From NCBI GenBank assembly GCA_020466095.1, contig CM035807.1:39210348-39274347 (forward strand): a DNA stretch of 64,000 bases. Reading direction: 5' to 3'. Source of the DNA: Chlorops oryzae (taxonomy: Eukaryota > Arthropoda > Insecta > Diptera > Chloropidae). The first letter of the stretch is position 1, and the number at the start of each line of letters is the position of its first letter. The notes beneath the pieces are model-generated. The model saw nothing but the letters and a program-made list of their open reading frames with translations, searched no databases and was not told the origin of the DNA. Of the stretch, positions 23,532-34,976 are shown piece after piece. The position numbers and the translations under genes were made by a program.

Positions 23532-24004
23532 TGTTTCCGCCATCAAGGTTCACCTTCTACTTTTATAATTAAGAACAATTAAGTTTAAGTTCCAAAGTTG
23601 TCTTTATTAATTTTCTTTTTATTATTTTTCATATATACATACATGTAGTGGCTCTGGGATAGCGTAGGGGATGCGTGCTATGCTCTTGATCCCAGGGTCC
23701 GAGGTTCGATTCCCGGCAAAGGCGAAACGGAGTGTAATGTTCCAAGCCTAGCACTGGTTTTTCAAAAATCGCATGTTAGGGGCACACTACATAAAAAGAC
23801 AATACACTCACACAAACACAAAAAAACACCCCCGTGGTATCACAATGGGCCGATTAACGGCCTAAGTGGCAGCCACTTCAACCTACCTACCTACATACAA
23901 GTATATTTAGAATGCTCAAAAGTATATCGATTTCGAACCTTGTTAATTTCCTGGTTTGCCTACTTCGATCTGTTAAGCCCAAGTTTCTAGGCTCGTCCGA
24001 AACA
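23532..24004 (-). repeat. 5' LTR with SINE insertion
   Basis: Matches 19184-19393 from TGTTTCC to CCGAAACA, with an extra 250 bases inserted after TATATACATACATG. Confidence 0.85.
23648..23893 (+). mobile_element. tRNA-derived SINE with LINE-like tail
   Basis: The head reads GATAGCGTAGGGGATGCG (A box-like), and about 40 bases later GGTTCGATTCC, an exact B box: an internal RNA polymerase III promoter. The tail CGTGGTATCACAATGGGCC...GGCCTAAGTGGCAGCCAC, then CCTACCTACC, resembles the 3' end of the LINE at 57.0 kb. Flanks ACATACATG and ACATACAAG are a probable target duplication. The left LTR gives the empty site. Confidence 0.85.
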
Positions 24005-24306
24005 AAGTGCTTTTAAAAGAAATGAAAATGAAAAAATTAAACAATTTAAAAATTCAAAATTTTTCTGTTTCTCTCCCTCCCATATCTCAATAGGGTTTAC
24101 TTTTTTTAAATGAAATGTTCATCCACATTAGCGGACCAGGATCATAGACTCCTTTACCTAATGAATAACATATTAAATTTGGCTGCAAATAGCGGCCATC
24201 TCCTAACAAACTACATTAAAAGTAAGGGTTGGAATTGCGACTAGCCGCAGTATGAATTTTCACCACTTCGGAAGTACTGCAGAAACAAGATAGCGCCACT
24301 TCGGGT
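24005..24306. other. Spacer with a dispersed repeat fragment
   Basis: Bases 24252-24290 (CACTTCGGAAGTACTGCAG) recur reversed at 45138-45178. Nothing else recognised. Confidence 0.45.
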
Positions 24307-24461
24307 CAGTGCCGTAGCAATTCTGTTTTGCGTGGGGGGTAAAATTATTTTTCCAATTTGCGTGGGGGGAAAAAAAATTTTTTTCAATTTTATTCATGGG
24401 CAAAACAAAAATGCGTTGGGGGGCAAAGCCCCCTCTTGCCCCTATGGTTGCTATGGCACTG
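24307..24461. mobile_element. hAT MITE, 155 bp
   Basis: Termini CAGTGCCGTAGCAA and TTGCTATGGCACTG, flanked by perfect CTTCGGGT duplications at 24299-24306 and 24462-24469. The interior has G6 runs and a C-rich block. Confidence 0.92.
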
Positions 24462-24611
24462 CTTCGGGTACCGCTATTTTGTAGCATTCGTATTGTAGTT
24501 GTTTACCCATGCTAAAGTGAAGTTGTGACGTTGCACAGAGAAAAAATCCAACCAGCAATCTGGTTAAATCAAAAGGAAAAACATGCAAAAAGGCTTCAAC
24601 AAGGAATATTT

Positions 24612-24815
24612 TTTTCATTAATTATTATTTGGGCTTTATGGTCCCTCATTTTTCACTTATAGTGAAATATGTATTATTTTGGCAATTGAAAAAATTTATT
24701 TTTCATAAATTGCCGAGAAGTGTGGAAAGCCGGTACGACCGGTTTCGAACCCAGCTTACAGGTTCATCATCAGGTATCTTTAACCAACACCTTAGCCACT
24801 CTCACCACCTCAGCC
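24612..24815 (-). repeat. Repeat family E, copy 1
   Basis: Inverted relative to 36439-36600. Shared motifs are CTCATTTTTCACTTATAGTG, AATTGCCGAGAAGTGTGGAA, GGTTTCGAA, CATCATCAGGTATCTTTAAC and CACCTTAG. Read on the minus strand it has CTGATGATGAACC and GGGTTCGAAACCGG, a hammerhead-like layout. Confidence 0.7.
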
Positions 24816-25607
24816 CATTGACCATCTTCATATTATTATCATATTTTTATTTTAACAATTTTTCTTGTCGGAAAAAATAAAGATTTCGCTTTTGAATCAA
24901 CCATATTTCAGGTTGAATTGAAATGATAATTTTCAAAAAATGATTTAAATTTAAGTTGTTGAACTAACAAAAAATATACCTATACAAGAAGAAATGTCAA
25001 AGCTTTAATTTACTCTCCCCAAAAGTTGCCATCGGATGGACTTCATCCCATTTTGTCACTCCGTTCGCTTTTGTCACGCTGTTTGCTTTCGCAATGCTAA
25101 AAAAGTTATAAGATGAATACATATCTTATATGTCCTATTTTATAAAACAAATGAGAATTATACCGAACGAAAAGAAATGTATTTAAACATATCGCACCCG
25201 GTCCACTAAAGTGGCACAACTTAAAATTTGCCATTTTTCAGAAAACGCGAAAAACAAAATTCGTCGCAGTGTCGATCAAAGCAAGAAAAAATACATTACG
25301 GCTTTTTTTCGGCCTTTTATAATGAGAAAAATGGAATGGAATTTTTCCTGCAGGTAGATGGGTGACTTGGGAACAAGATTCATAGCATAACTCGAATTTC
25401 AGAAATTTTGATTTGTGTCAGTTTAGTTGTCAGGGTGTGATATTTCCTTTAAATCAACCAAAAATGTTGTTAACTCAACCATTTTTCTTTTGAAATATTT
25501 GTTCTGCTCGAAAATCAAAAGGACTGTGAATAACAATGCGCCCTTTAAAAACAATCATGGTTAAGTTCGCTCAGTGTAACTTCACATTTTAATTGGGCAA
25601 AATACAG
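24816..25607. other. Unassigned AT-rich stretch
   Basis: No coding or repeat structure recognised. Confidence 0.4.
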
Positions 25608-25609
25608 TA

Positions 25610-25927
25610 GTGGTATTCATGTAACAGCGCAAAGCATGCAAAACTGACGTATAAAGTTGTGAAAAACAGATAATCAATACTGAAATTTGAGGAAAATCAA
25701 AACAAATGCCGAAATTGAGCAAGAAAAGAATTTTTTTAAATAAATATTCAATTTAATATCTTTAAAAAACTTCAAAACAACGAGTCAAAGAGTTTATGCG
25801 CTTTATACGCTCGCTTTGCGCTATCTAATCGCAGTGCAGAGCGCGTAAAATAATTTTCATACAAAATTTGACAGTTGGTTTATGAGGGTGGAAAAATATG
25901 AGGTTTGCGCTATTACATCAATACCAC
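25610..25927. mobile_element. TA-flanked MITE (Tc1/mariner-like)
   Basis: GTGGTATTCATGTAACAGCG at the left pairs with the reversed right end GTGGTATTGATGTAATAGCG, and both ends are flanked by TA. No coding sequence. Confidence 0.75.
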
Positions 25928-25929
25928 TA

Positions 25930-27565
25930 GTACAATACAGGGTTTTGAGCAAAAAAGCAGGATCGGGGTTTTGCTTCCAAAATACAGGAGTATCCTTTAA
26001 AATACAGGATAGATGGGAGCCTTACCCATACCGTATATAGTTGATGCTGGTGTAAATCTTGAGCTGGACGTTGCTTACTAATTTGACTTGAAAGCTTTCG
26101 AAGCTAGCGCGAACAATATTTCATAAAAAACTTGACAGGTCATTTTCGAAGCTCGCGTTTTCGAGGTTTTTCGAGGCAAACACACGACTTAGGGAAGGCC
26201 TATAATTTGATAGTGTGAACTTTAAGCTTTATCCGATGATAATCGAAGTAATAATATCGGTGATATAAGGCCCGCCTTAGCCGTCCCCTCCCCATTCGAC
26301 TATTTCAATTAGGTTGTAGGGGCCGTTCGATAAGAAAACTGTGTAGATGGATAGATCGGATCTTGTGGCAACGCTACGCATTTCTGTACATATTCTGTAT
26401 GGTTAGTCTCAAGCAGTTCACTACACACGTTCAACGTTGCTCGAACTTAACCGAAATGTGTGCTGGAACTTAACGCTCGAACTAAATTGTGCGTCGCAAC
26501 GTCAATAGTGGGGAAAACTTAAAAATATAAAATTTTATCGACACAAACATCGATCTGTTTTACTGCAGAATATGCCTACCAAACTTAAATGTTTATTCGT
26601 TGGATCACGTACTCACGAAACAAAGTGTGTCAAGTATTTAATAAAAAGTATCAAGTAAAAATCAAAAAAACAAATAAAAATGCTGCACTCTATTTTCACG
26701 TTTTACGGAGTGTATAAATCTTAAGCTCACCTTGAATGCCCATTAAAACATTAAATAGAAGCCCAACATTGTAGCTTGATATAAAACTTTTGCGTTTAAA
26801 TGCGTAAAATTTAACGTTCCATATCCGTTACGAATGAGTTTTCTCATATTAATTTTATCACACTCGTCATAACCAAAATATCCCCTTTTATTTCGTCGTA
26901 AACATCAATATCGCCATCACAGTCACACGCATGACACTTAAACGAATAGTTAAGCCACGCCTTTCATATGCAACAACGAAGATAGGGTAAGTTCGAAACA
27001 ATCACGCCAAGTTCATTTGTTATCAGTTTACGAGGATACATTGTTTGCAAATAGCAGTCACCCTCTTATGCTGCTGCCATTTTGTTGCTTAACTTCATTT
27101 CTTTTAAAGTAGTCACGTAAATTCTTCTTCTTTGTATAAATGCCAAAGTAATGTCAATTTCGGTAACAAAAGGCAACATACGAGCGAAAATGTTAAACTG
27201 AATAACTTTCTGTTAAGATTTCGGATTTTGCTGGTCTTAGAGTTCCACTTTTTATGAAAATATTTTCAGAAGAAAATTGAGTTTGTAAAGCGGGCCGCAC
27301 ACACCGCATCATGCAGCGCTGCACGTAAGAGTGTTTAGCCAGCCGGAAAATTTCTCATAAAGGACAAATTCATTAATTTTTTCATCAAGGATATCAAGGG
27401 GAAAATTTGAGTGCTCCTCAATTCCAATGGCATTGTCATCGAATGGAGGTGTTTTTCGTCGTAATTCTAATGGCAATGTCATCGAAAGAAGATGGTATCA
27501 CTCCCGAACGATGACATTGTCTTGCAAAACAGGAGGTATTGATACGATGGAGTAGATCAACTCCA
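25930..27565. other. Unassigned stretch
   Basis: No domain, RNA gene or clear inverted repeat seen. A repeated AATGGCATTGTCATCGAA phrase occurs twice near 27425-27485. Confidence 0.4.
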
Positions 27566-27573
27566 CTTTCGAT

Positions 27574-28849
27574 CAGGGTACTGAAAAAATCCCTTCGCGA
27601 ACCGAAAAATTCAGTTCTTCTTCATTTTACGACTCTCAACGTGATCCATTCGTTTTTCTATGCGAGCACAATCCATACCTGCGATCTGAATTTTTTCAAT
27701 TCGTTCGCCAACGAACGGAAACGAGTTTTTTAGAGAATGGAATAATTCCGTTCGCGAACCGAAAAATGGTCGCTATGCGAACTGTTCGCTTTTAATTCGC
27801 GAGCACAATTTTTACCTGTGAACTGATTTTTTTTTAATTCGCTGGCTGCCGAACGGAAAGAATTTTTTAGAGAACGGAAAAATTCAGTTCAGGTTTTAGC
27901 GCACGAGCACAATTCTTACCTGTGCGTTGTATTTTTATAGCCAGCGTAAGCGGGGTATATTAGTTTTGTGCGAATCTTGTAACAGGGATAATTAAGCTCC
28001 GGAGATATAGACAAATGTATATAGAAATGATCAGGATCAAAAACTGAATCGATTTAGACGATTTAGCCATGTCCGTCCGTCCGTCTGACCGTCTGTCCGT
28101 CCGTGGTCGGATCTCCTCCGAAACGGCTGAACCAATGAAGCCGAAATTTCGCACACATGTATACCGGGGTTCGAGTATGATCCTAAGTAAAAATGGGAGA
28201 CATCCGCCCACTGCCACGCGCACAAATGAATTTATTGTGTTTTCAGTAAAATGCTTGTAACTTGCGAACCACTCAACACATTCCATTGATATTTGGTGTA
28301 CTGGTAAACTACGAAAAGGGACATATCCTGGAGAATTTTCGTAACTTCCGAAGTAAAAGACGTAGAAGCTTCAAATTCGCAACATAGGTTCACTAAGGCG
28401 AATGAAAGGTGTAGGGAAATAATTTATGTGGCCCTCCCACTGCCACGCCCACAAATAGAAAAGCAAAACATAGAGCGCTCATAATGTCGGGACGCTGGGT
28501 ATTTCAAATTCGGGCTTGACCGACTTTAGCTTTCTTACTTGTTTTTAATTCATTTCTATTCAGCGGCCAATGCACAGCAAACTCTTCAAGATTGAGAAGA
28601 AAATTTCAACCCGTAAAAAATACAAAATTGCATACTTAACATACTGCGGAGAACGGAAAAGAAAAGATTAATTCCGATTAAATTCGCTCACGAATTTTTT
28701 TTCAGTTCGTCTGCTTTCCGATTCCGTTCACGAATCAAAAATATTTTTCGCGATCAAAAAATATTTCGTTCGCGAACGAAAAAAAAATCAGTTCGTGTGA
28801 TAACGATTCGTTCGCGAACGAATCAAAAAGAACGGATTTCCGAACCCTG
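27574..28849. mobile_element. hAT MITE with palindromic subterminal motifs
   Basis: Termini CAGGGTACTGAAA and TTTCCGAACCCTG, flanked by perfect CTTTCGAT duplications (27566-27573, 28850-28857). The interior repeats GTTCGCGAAC; the right end has TTCGTTCGCGAACGAA twice. Without the repeat A insertion at 27935-28546 it is about 660 bp. No transposase. Confidence 0.92.
27935..28546 (+). repeat. Repeat family A, copy 1 (helentron-like)
   Basis: Begins with AGCGTAAGCGGGGTATATTA and ends CGACTTTAGCTTTCTTACTT. Between are GAAATGATCAGGATC, a GTCC/GTCT run (28070-28100), TCTCCTCCGAAACGGCTG and CCACGCCCACAAAT. The (GTCY)n block and termini resemble the mini-me/DINE-1 type of Helitron-related Diptera repeats (inference). 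Confidence 0.75.
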
Positions 28850-29086
28850 CTTTCGATGACCAACTCGTGACATATACTCTTGTGACGGCCAATGCCGCTT
28901 GTGTGTCAATTTCATTAGAAAGTTGGTGTATAATCAGGAGGAGTCGCGGCTCTAATGTCATGCTGAAATCATTAATTGTTTCACCAAGACATTTCCTGCT
29001 GGGGTATCCAGCGATGCAGCGCTGATTACCAAATGGAATGGATTTTTCGTCGTTTGAGCGCTGCAAATTTTAGTCAACACTGCAGG

Positions 29087-29230
29087 CAGGGGCGGACTGG
29101 GCCTATGGGCAACCGGGCAAATGCCCGGTGGGCCCCCAGTGCGCTGTGCTTTTTAGCTGTTAGGTTTTTGTTTTCTTAGGTAACATTGTTCAAAAGCCCG
29201 GTGGGCCCCTTGACCTCTAGCCCGCCTATG
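29087..29230. mobile_element. hAT MITE, 144 bp
   Basis: Starts CAGGGGCGGACTGG and ends with the reverse of CATAGGCGGGC; flanks ACTGCAGG and GCTGCAGG differ at one base. GGGGCGGACTGG is a widespread hAT terminus. The interior has GCCCGGTGGGCCCC twice. Confidence 0.8.
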
Positions 29231-29373
29231 GCTGCAGGATTGCGCGCAAAATAGCGCTGCAATCATTTGAAATCGAATTTCACAGCGACCGGCTGTCATG
29301 GCGGAAAAAGAGAAAAAGCCTTTACTATCAATTTCATTGCATTTAAACGTACTTTACCGGCGTTATGTGATAT

Positions 29374-30240
29374 TTTTATGCCCGACACACTCTGTTTCGA
29401 GGGTATATTACGTTTGTGTGGTTGTGTCTAACATCCAGAACCAGTCGAGATCGACCATACAATATATATATAGAAGTGATCAGTGTCACCGTCTCTCTGT
29501 CTGTATAAAGTGTTCTTATCGAAGGAGTTGAGCTATCTTGGCGAAATTCGGTATGCGCGCTCACGGGGACATGAGTATGAACAAGTTCGAGAATGGACCA
29601 CATCGGAACATTTTTAGGGGTACCTCGAGTACAAGCAAGATTTATAGAAACCAGATTGCGCATATCTCGAAAAAATAATAGTGGGACTCACGCAGCTTCG
29701 CAAATTGTGGGAAATGAGAAATTTGTCACACAACTGTCAAAATTTATATGAAAATTTACGATGGGAAAAGTTGCGAAGGCATTTGCGAAGCTGCATGTGT
29801 ACCACTAATGAATCGTTCTGCGCATAACGTCACAAGGCCTTCATTTCAATTCAATTCAATCAAATTCACAACATAACGGAGCTGCGCAAAGCGTACCTTA
29901 TTTTCTATAAATCTTGGAGTACAAGGTTCTGTTATGAAAATCACAAAAACTGCTCTAAACTCGAAGTTTTTCAAGATATTTTAATGAAATTTGATATTTG
30001 AACATGTTTAAAGGCAAGTTATATGATTTCCGAAAATTGGAAAAGTGGGCGTTGCAAAAGGGTGTTTTTCGAAAACTGTCACTTGTGCTTCCTTTGTAGC
30101 CATAAACATCCTCCCATCTTGATCGGTCCATTACTAAGGGTACTTCCAGTACTAGGGTCTACCACAAAAATCCGAAAACTGTCTCAAATTCTGACTTTTT
30201 CGAAATATTTCAATGAAACTTAGAATTTGAGCGTATATTT
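29374..30240 (+). repeat. Repeat family B, copy 1
   Basis: Starts CCCGACACACTCTGTTTCGA and carries GCTCACGGGGACATGAGTA, AAGTTCGAGAATGGACC and the GGTACTTCCAGTACTAGGG phrase shared with the 40-kb copy. Noncoding, with a short GTCTCTCTGTCTG block. Confidence 0.75.
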
Positions 30241-31282
30241 AAGCCTGCGATTATTTTTTTCGACCAATTGATTTCGAAAAAGTAATGATTCAGTTTTGTA
30301 GGGAGTTGTCTAAATACAAGCGTTGGAAATCACATAAAGATTATAGGGTTGTAATTGACTAAGATTTTTATTAATTTCAGTACTGCATTAATAGAAAACA
30401 AAAGTACTTCTAAACAGAAAATGTTTTTTTAGTTAAATATAACATTTAGTCATGAACTACCTGCAAGAATCAGTTAGATACGATAAGTGGTTTAACAGTT
30501 AAGCCGAAATGAAAATGGGACAGAAAATATGTGAGTTATGACGAGTTGTTTTCTAAGCGGGGAAAAAAATTTAAGCTTAGAGTTAGTTCTAATAAATTAT
30601 GAAAAAAACAAAAGCCCGACATTTCGAAGAAGTCATCAATTTTGTAAGAAAAGTGCAAATATAAATCTCAATTTCTATAGCATACTCTTAGGCAAGGCGA
30701 TTCATTAAGCCAAATATTATAAAGTTAGAAAACAAATAAAACTAAATTGATAAAATTGAAGAAAAGAATTTAATAAAAGGTGTAAAAAAACCAAATAAAA
30801 CCATAAAACTATGGCTAAAAATTACGTAAGAATAGCAAAATGCATGGGAATTATAATTGTTTTATTGAAAATTTAAAAAAATAAACAGAATTTATTTAAC
30901 GTTTTGTTTGAATTACTAGAAGAAGCCAACAAAACAAATTGATTATATGAAGTTGCAGGTTAATGTTCTCTAGCGAATCCAACAGAACAAATACTTATTT
31001 TTTTCACCGTCTGCTTGTATCATTTGACCCGTTCATAAGTCATATAAGATGCCAACCGAATAAACAACATTTGCAGTTAGATGATATTGGAAGAGATATG
31101 ATATGTGATGAATGAAACTGTTAAGTATTTGGTATATATATATAGTATGTGCTTAACAGCAGGGACCAAACATAATAGTTACTATTTTGCGATACTTTAA
31201 ACAAAACAAGTAAAGAAGTTCACATCGGCTATAAGCCGATGGCACAACAGTACTTTTTCCTCAGCCAAAGAATATGTTATAA
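30241..31282. other. Unassigned AT-rich stretch
   Basis: Very A-rich, no coding or repeat structure recognised apart from a short TA run near 31133. Confidence 0.4.
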
Positions 31283-31829
31283 CAGGGCTTGTATCAAAAT
31301 ATTTATATTAAATAATATAATATTTATTTCAAATATTTCGTACTCTTAACTAAGGGCAAAAAAAATATATCAGCAAATTTTGATTTTCCGTAAATATTTC
31401 GTGCTAAAATTTCATATTACATACGAATATGCAGTAGATATACTCGTAATACTCGTAATTAAGCATGCTTTCCAATCAGATAAACATAATTCATAACGCT
31501 GAATGACGTATGTTGTTTTCAAAAATGCTTACACGTTGCTCTTGCGCGCGTTTCAAATTCATAAATATAGATTGCTGTTTGTCCTTACAAAAATACTGGA
31601 TTTTGCTACGTTGCGAAAAATTTCAATGATATTAAGTGGTATAAATTCACATGAGTCCAGATAAATATATTGATGAATTACACGCCAAACGATGTTGCAA
31701 TTGCATTTTAAATAAACAGCACCAGTTCGTCAGCTAGTGATGTTGAAAGATCTTTCTCTGATCTATAAACGAGTCTTAGACAATAGCCGACGTTCATTCA
31801 TTTTTGAAAATCTTCGAAATCTTCGTTGT
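31283..31829 (+). pseudogene. hAT transposon fragment with transposase C terminus
   Basis: The left end CAGGGCTTGTATCAAAATAT matches the TIR of the complete relative at 42246-42949, and bases up to about 31500 match it in inverse orientation. Near 31720-31829 the frame reads SSSASDVERSFSD, then after one base YKRVLDNSRRSFIFENLRN, the hAT dimerisation motif. The sequence switches to another repeat at 31830, so the right end is lost. Confidence 0.75.
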
Positions 31830-32066
31830 TCTAGCTTCGATATCTAGCTACACATTATCTGTGCTTCGATTTAGCTTCTCAAACTCGAGATTATTATTAA
31901 GCACAAAATATTCGCGGATGGTGGGCATGGTCAAGTTTTAACCGTTAGAGGACATTTTGTCTAGCTGCGAAACACTCAATTCAAAATAGTGAAAATAAAT
32001 TTTTTTTCGAATTTCGCGAATGGTGGTCATGGTAAAATTTTAACTATAAGTGACGACTAATTTGGC
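31830..32066 (+). repeat. Fragment of the 54-56 kb Harbinger-like MITE
   Basis: Matches 55350-55670 (TCTAGCTTCGATATCTA, CTTCGATTTAGCTTCTCAAA, then two units of the GGATGGTGGTCATGG tandem repeat). It is the internal part only. Confidence 0.8.
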
Positions 32067-32303
32067 GGCTAAATACACAATCAGAAGAAGCAAAAAAAAA
32101 ATCGGTTTATTTACAGATATTCAATTTGGGTTATCACGTCTTTGGCTTCATTTTAAGGACAAAATATATAAATTTTAGATAGATAGATTTAGTAGAGGAG
32201 AAGTGGCATGAAAGAGCCAGATTATGAAAGAGTATTACAAAATGTAATAATATTAAATACGCATTTTTAAAAAATATATTATTAAATTATTGTAAATATA
32301 AAA

Positions 32304-33291
32304 TTGGTAAAAAAAGTAAAGGCTTCAGGTGTACCATCTTATAAGCATTTTCCTAATAGAGGAAAAAAGCGCATCTTCACAACAGACCTGGAGAATATGC
32401 TTGAAGATTATTTAAAGACTGCTTCTAAAATGTCCTATGGTCGAACAAGACTTCAAGCAAAGAAGCTGGCATTTGATTATGCCATTTCCAATGATAACTG
32501 CCCAGATAAATGGAAGGAAATTGAAACTGCAAGTGATGATTGGCTCAAAAGGTTTATGAGAAGACACACAGATTTAACTGTGCGAAAACCTGACAGCACT
32601 TCTCTACTCCGTGCAAAAAGTTTTAATAAAGCTAATGTGAACTCATTATATGAGAAACTGAGCACTGTTTTAAGAAAAAACAAATTTCCTCATCAAATAA
32701 TTTTTAACACCGACGAAACAGGATGCAGTACCGTCACCAATCCTCCTAAAGTCATAGCTGAAAGAGGTTCGAAACAAATTGGACAAGTTACCTCAGCCGA
32801 ACGAGGAACATTGGTGAACTCTGTTGTTTATTAATGCTGCTGGTGGGATTTTACCGCCAATTTTTGTGTTTCCTAGAGTAAACTACAAAGATGTTATGTT
32901 TAATAATGGTCCGCCTGGAGCGCTGGGATTGGCTCAAGCTTCTGTATGGATGACTGAGGAGTGTTTTATTAAAGCGGTTCAACACTTTGTGATACACTTA
33001 AAGCCATCAAAGGAGAATCCAGAATTGATTTTAATGGATAATCACAGCTCCCATGTGAACCTCAGAATGGTTGAATTTGCCAGAAAAAACTTCATTATTA
33101 TAGTCATATTCCCACCACATTGCATTCATAAACTGCAACCACTTGATGGCACAGTATATGGGCCTTTCAAAACTAGATACCGCATTGCCATGAATGAATG
33201 GATGTTGTCAAACCCTGGTAAAACAGTGACTATATATCTAGTTGGACAATTTGTAAAAGAAGCATATCAGTTTGCTTTTAGTAATATGTAG
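32304..33291 (+). pseudogene. pogo-like DDE_1 transposase, truncated
   Basis: Reads GVPSYKHFPNRGKKRIF, a CENP-B type helix-turn-helix (LQAKKLAFDYAI ... WLKRFMRRHTDL), then NTDETGCSTV (first Asp, residue 137). A frameshift at about 32815 (stop 32832-32834) is followed by INAAGGILPPIFVFPR, LMDNHSSHVN (second Asp) and LQPLDGTVYGPFK (third Asp). The psq-type N-terminal exon is missing, and the frame ends early at 33289 after FVKEAYQFAFSN. It lacks a PHD finger and is a different lineage from the copy at 3.5 kb. Confidence 0.87.
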
Positions 33292-34404
33292 AAGAGGCAG
33301 TTTTTCCTTTTTTATTTATTTAAAATAATTGGTTGATTTTTTAAACCTTTGGTTGTTGATATTACAAATCGTTAATTGAAAATTTTCGTTGAGTGTTAAT
33401 ACTTCCATTAATTGTCGCAAACAAAATTTTGAATTGCTCGCGTTGACAAGGTGAAAAGTTTGATAGGCTGAGTTGTAACAAATAAATTGTTATATTGATT
33501 AAAAGATTGGTTGTATTTACGAACAAAAGTTTTTCTGCGTAGCTTAAAAAAACGAATTAACATTATGAATTCACAGTTCATATGTTGAAATCTGAATTAT
33601 GAATTTAAATTTCTAATTCACAATTCATTAGATCGAATTGTAGAATGAAATCTTCAAAATGAAATTCGAAAGGCTGAAATTTGAAAATGAATTAATTCTT
33701 TTACAGCTCTGCACTACACTTTGGTCCCAAATCCAATTTCTTTTGGCATTAACTCGTAGACACAAGATATTTTGCTCAAACCTAATATGATGGCTTCTAT
33801 TAACAAGAAATAAAAAAAAAAATTAAGTGTCATCCAAATCGGCCATGCACACCGCCCATACAACTCACAACGAATATTTAGTATAAAACTCTTTCCTTTC
33901 GTCAGAATGTCTTGAAACTGAATGTCTTTTGCACGGAGCTGACATTTAAAAGTAGCAACACATCCTGAAAACTTCATCCAAATCGGCCACGCCCACCACT
34001 CACCGCTCATCCAGCCAAACTTGAACTTTATTTTGCAGTTGAACGGTTACTAAAAATGAAGAATACTTATTTTCAAATGGGGCAAAAACGGGGAAAGCTA
34101 CATATGGGCGATTCCACATAAAAGCCTACCAGTACCCAAAATTTAAATGTTAATAATCATTGGATTTTTTTGTTTGGCATAATATTGAAAAAATGCCTAA
34201 ATTTTTATAATACACTTAATTTTATTTACAGCTTATGTTACATATTATTATTAGAAAATCGGTCTGAAAACAGAAAATTTAATTTTCTACATGGAAGCAA
34301 CTTTTAATGGAAGCAACTTTTATTTGTAATAGATTTTATCCAAGTAACTAATTTATGGTTTCACTAACTATGTAAATGAATATATTCAGTATAGACCAAA
34401 CAAA
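33292..34404. other. Unassigned stretch with a noncoding repeat
   Basis: 33714-34020 resembles the noncoding A/B type repeats in reverse (ATCCAAATCGGCCACGCCC twice). 33565-33700 is a local run of GAATT-rich, loosely repeated sequence. The rest is featureless. Confidence 0.45.
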
Positions 34405-34406
34405 TA

Positions 34407-34974
34407 AAGGGTGCCCCAATAGTAATGATAGTTTTTCCAATAGCGATTACTTGATAGCTGTCAAAGATACAAACGTCATCCAGCCATCAGAATATTCAGA
34501 AAGGTTTGCCAGTTCACCATTCATCGTTTCACGCTTCCCGAACGCTTAGAAATAATAAAAAAAAAATATTTCCGAAATTCCGATTCTGTTGTGAATACGC
34601 AACGTGAATTTCGTCGTGAATTACGTCGGCCGTCATCATGGCTTCAGTGAGCAGGCAATTCGACGCACCGTGCCAAAGTTTGAGCACTTTTGGACTCGAA
34701 GAAGCCAACCAGAATGCGAACTGGTTAAAGTGATGAAAACATAGTGTTGAAGATGATTCAAATCGGTCGTATCGACGCCGATCAGTCTCAGAATAAGGCC
34801 TCTCCGCTGCTGAAGCACTGCCAGCGATCCCGAGGTGGCCATTTGAATGATGTCTTATTCCATACATAATGGCATGAATGTAGCTTCAAAATAAAGCCAA
34901 AACCAATTTGATATCTAAAACCGTTGTCGTTTTATTTAAATTTATTTTCCTATCGTTCTTATTGGGGCACCCTT
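34407..34974 (+). mobile_element. mariner/IS630-type deletion derivative
   Basis: Termini AAGGGTGCCCCAATAGTAAT and, reversed, AAGGGTGCCCCAATAAGAAC, flanked by TA (34405-34406, 34975-34976). Plus-strand relics in changing frames include EQAIRRTVPKFE (an N-terminal helix-turn-helix) and near the right end a C-terminal stretch before NVASK. The DDE core is absent. Confidence 0.82.
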
Positions 34975-34976
34975 TA

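Larger units (their letters stand above)
19184..24004 (-). mobile_element. BEL/Pao LTR retrotransposon, internally deleted
   Basis: Two LTRs sharing the TGT...ACA termini bracket minus-strand gag and integrase, with a tRNA-Tyr primer-binding site beside the right (5') LTR. Protease, RT and RNase H are missing. The flanks share only AAG, so no clean duplication is seen. The layout is a non-autonomous or dead copy of about 4.8 kb including a SINE. Confidence 0.88.

Noticed and set aside
23650..23725. tRNA gene with exact B box
   Set aside because: It does not fold into a proper cloverleaf and continues into a LINE-like tail with target duplication, so it is a SINE head.
34529..34867. 112-codon minus-strand frame in the mariner derivative
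   Set aside because: It is antisense to recognisable mariner transposase relics on the plus strand.
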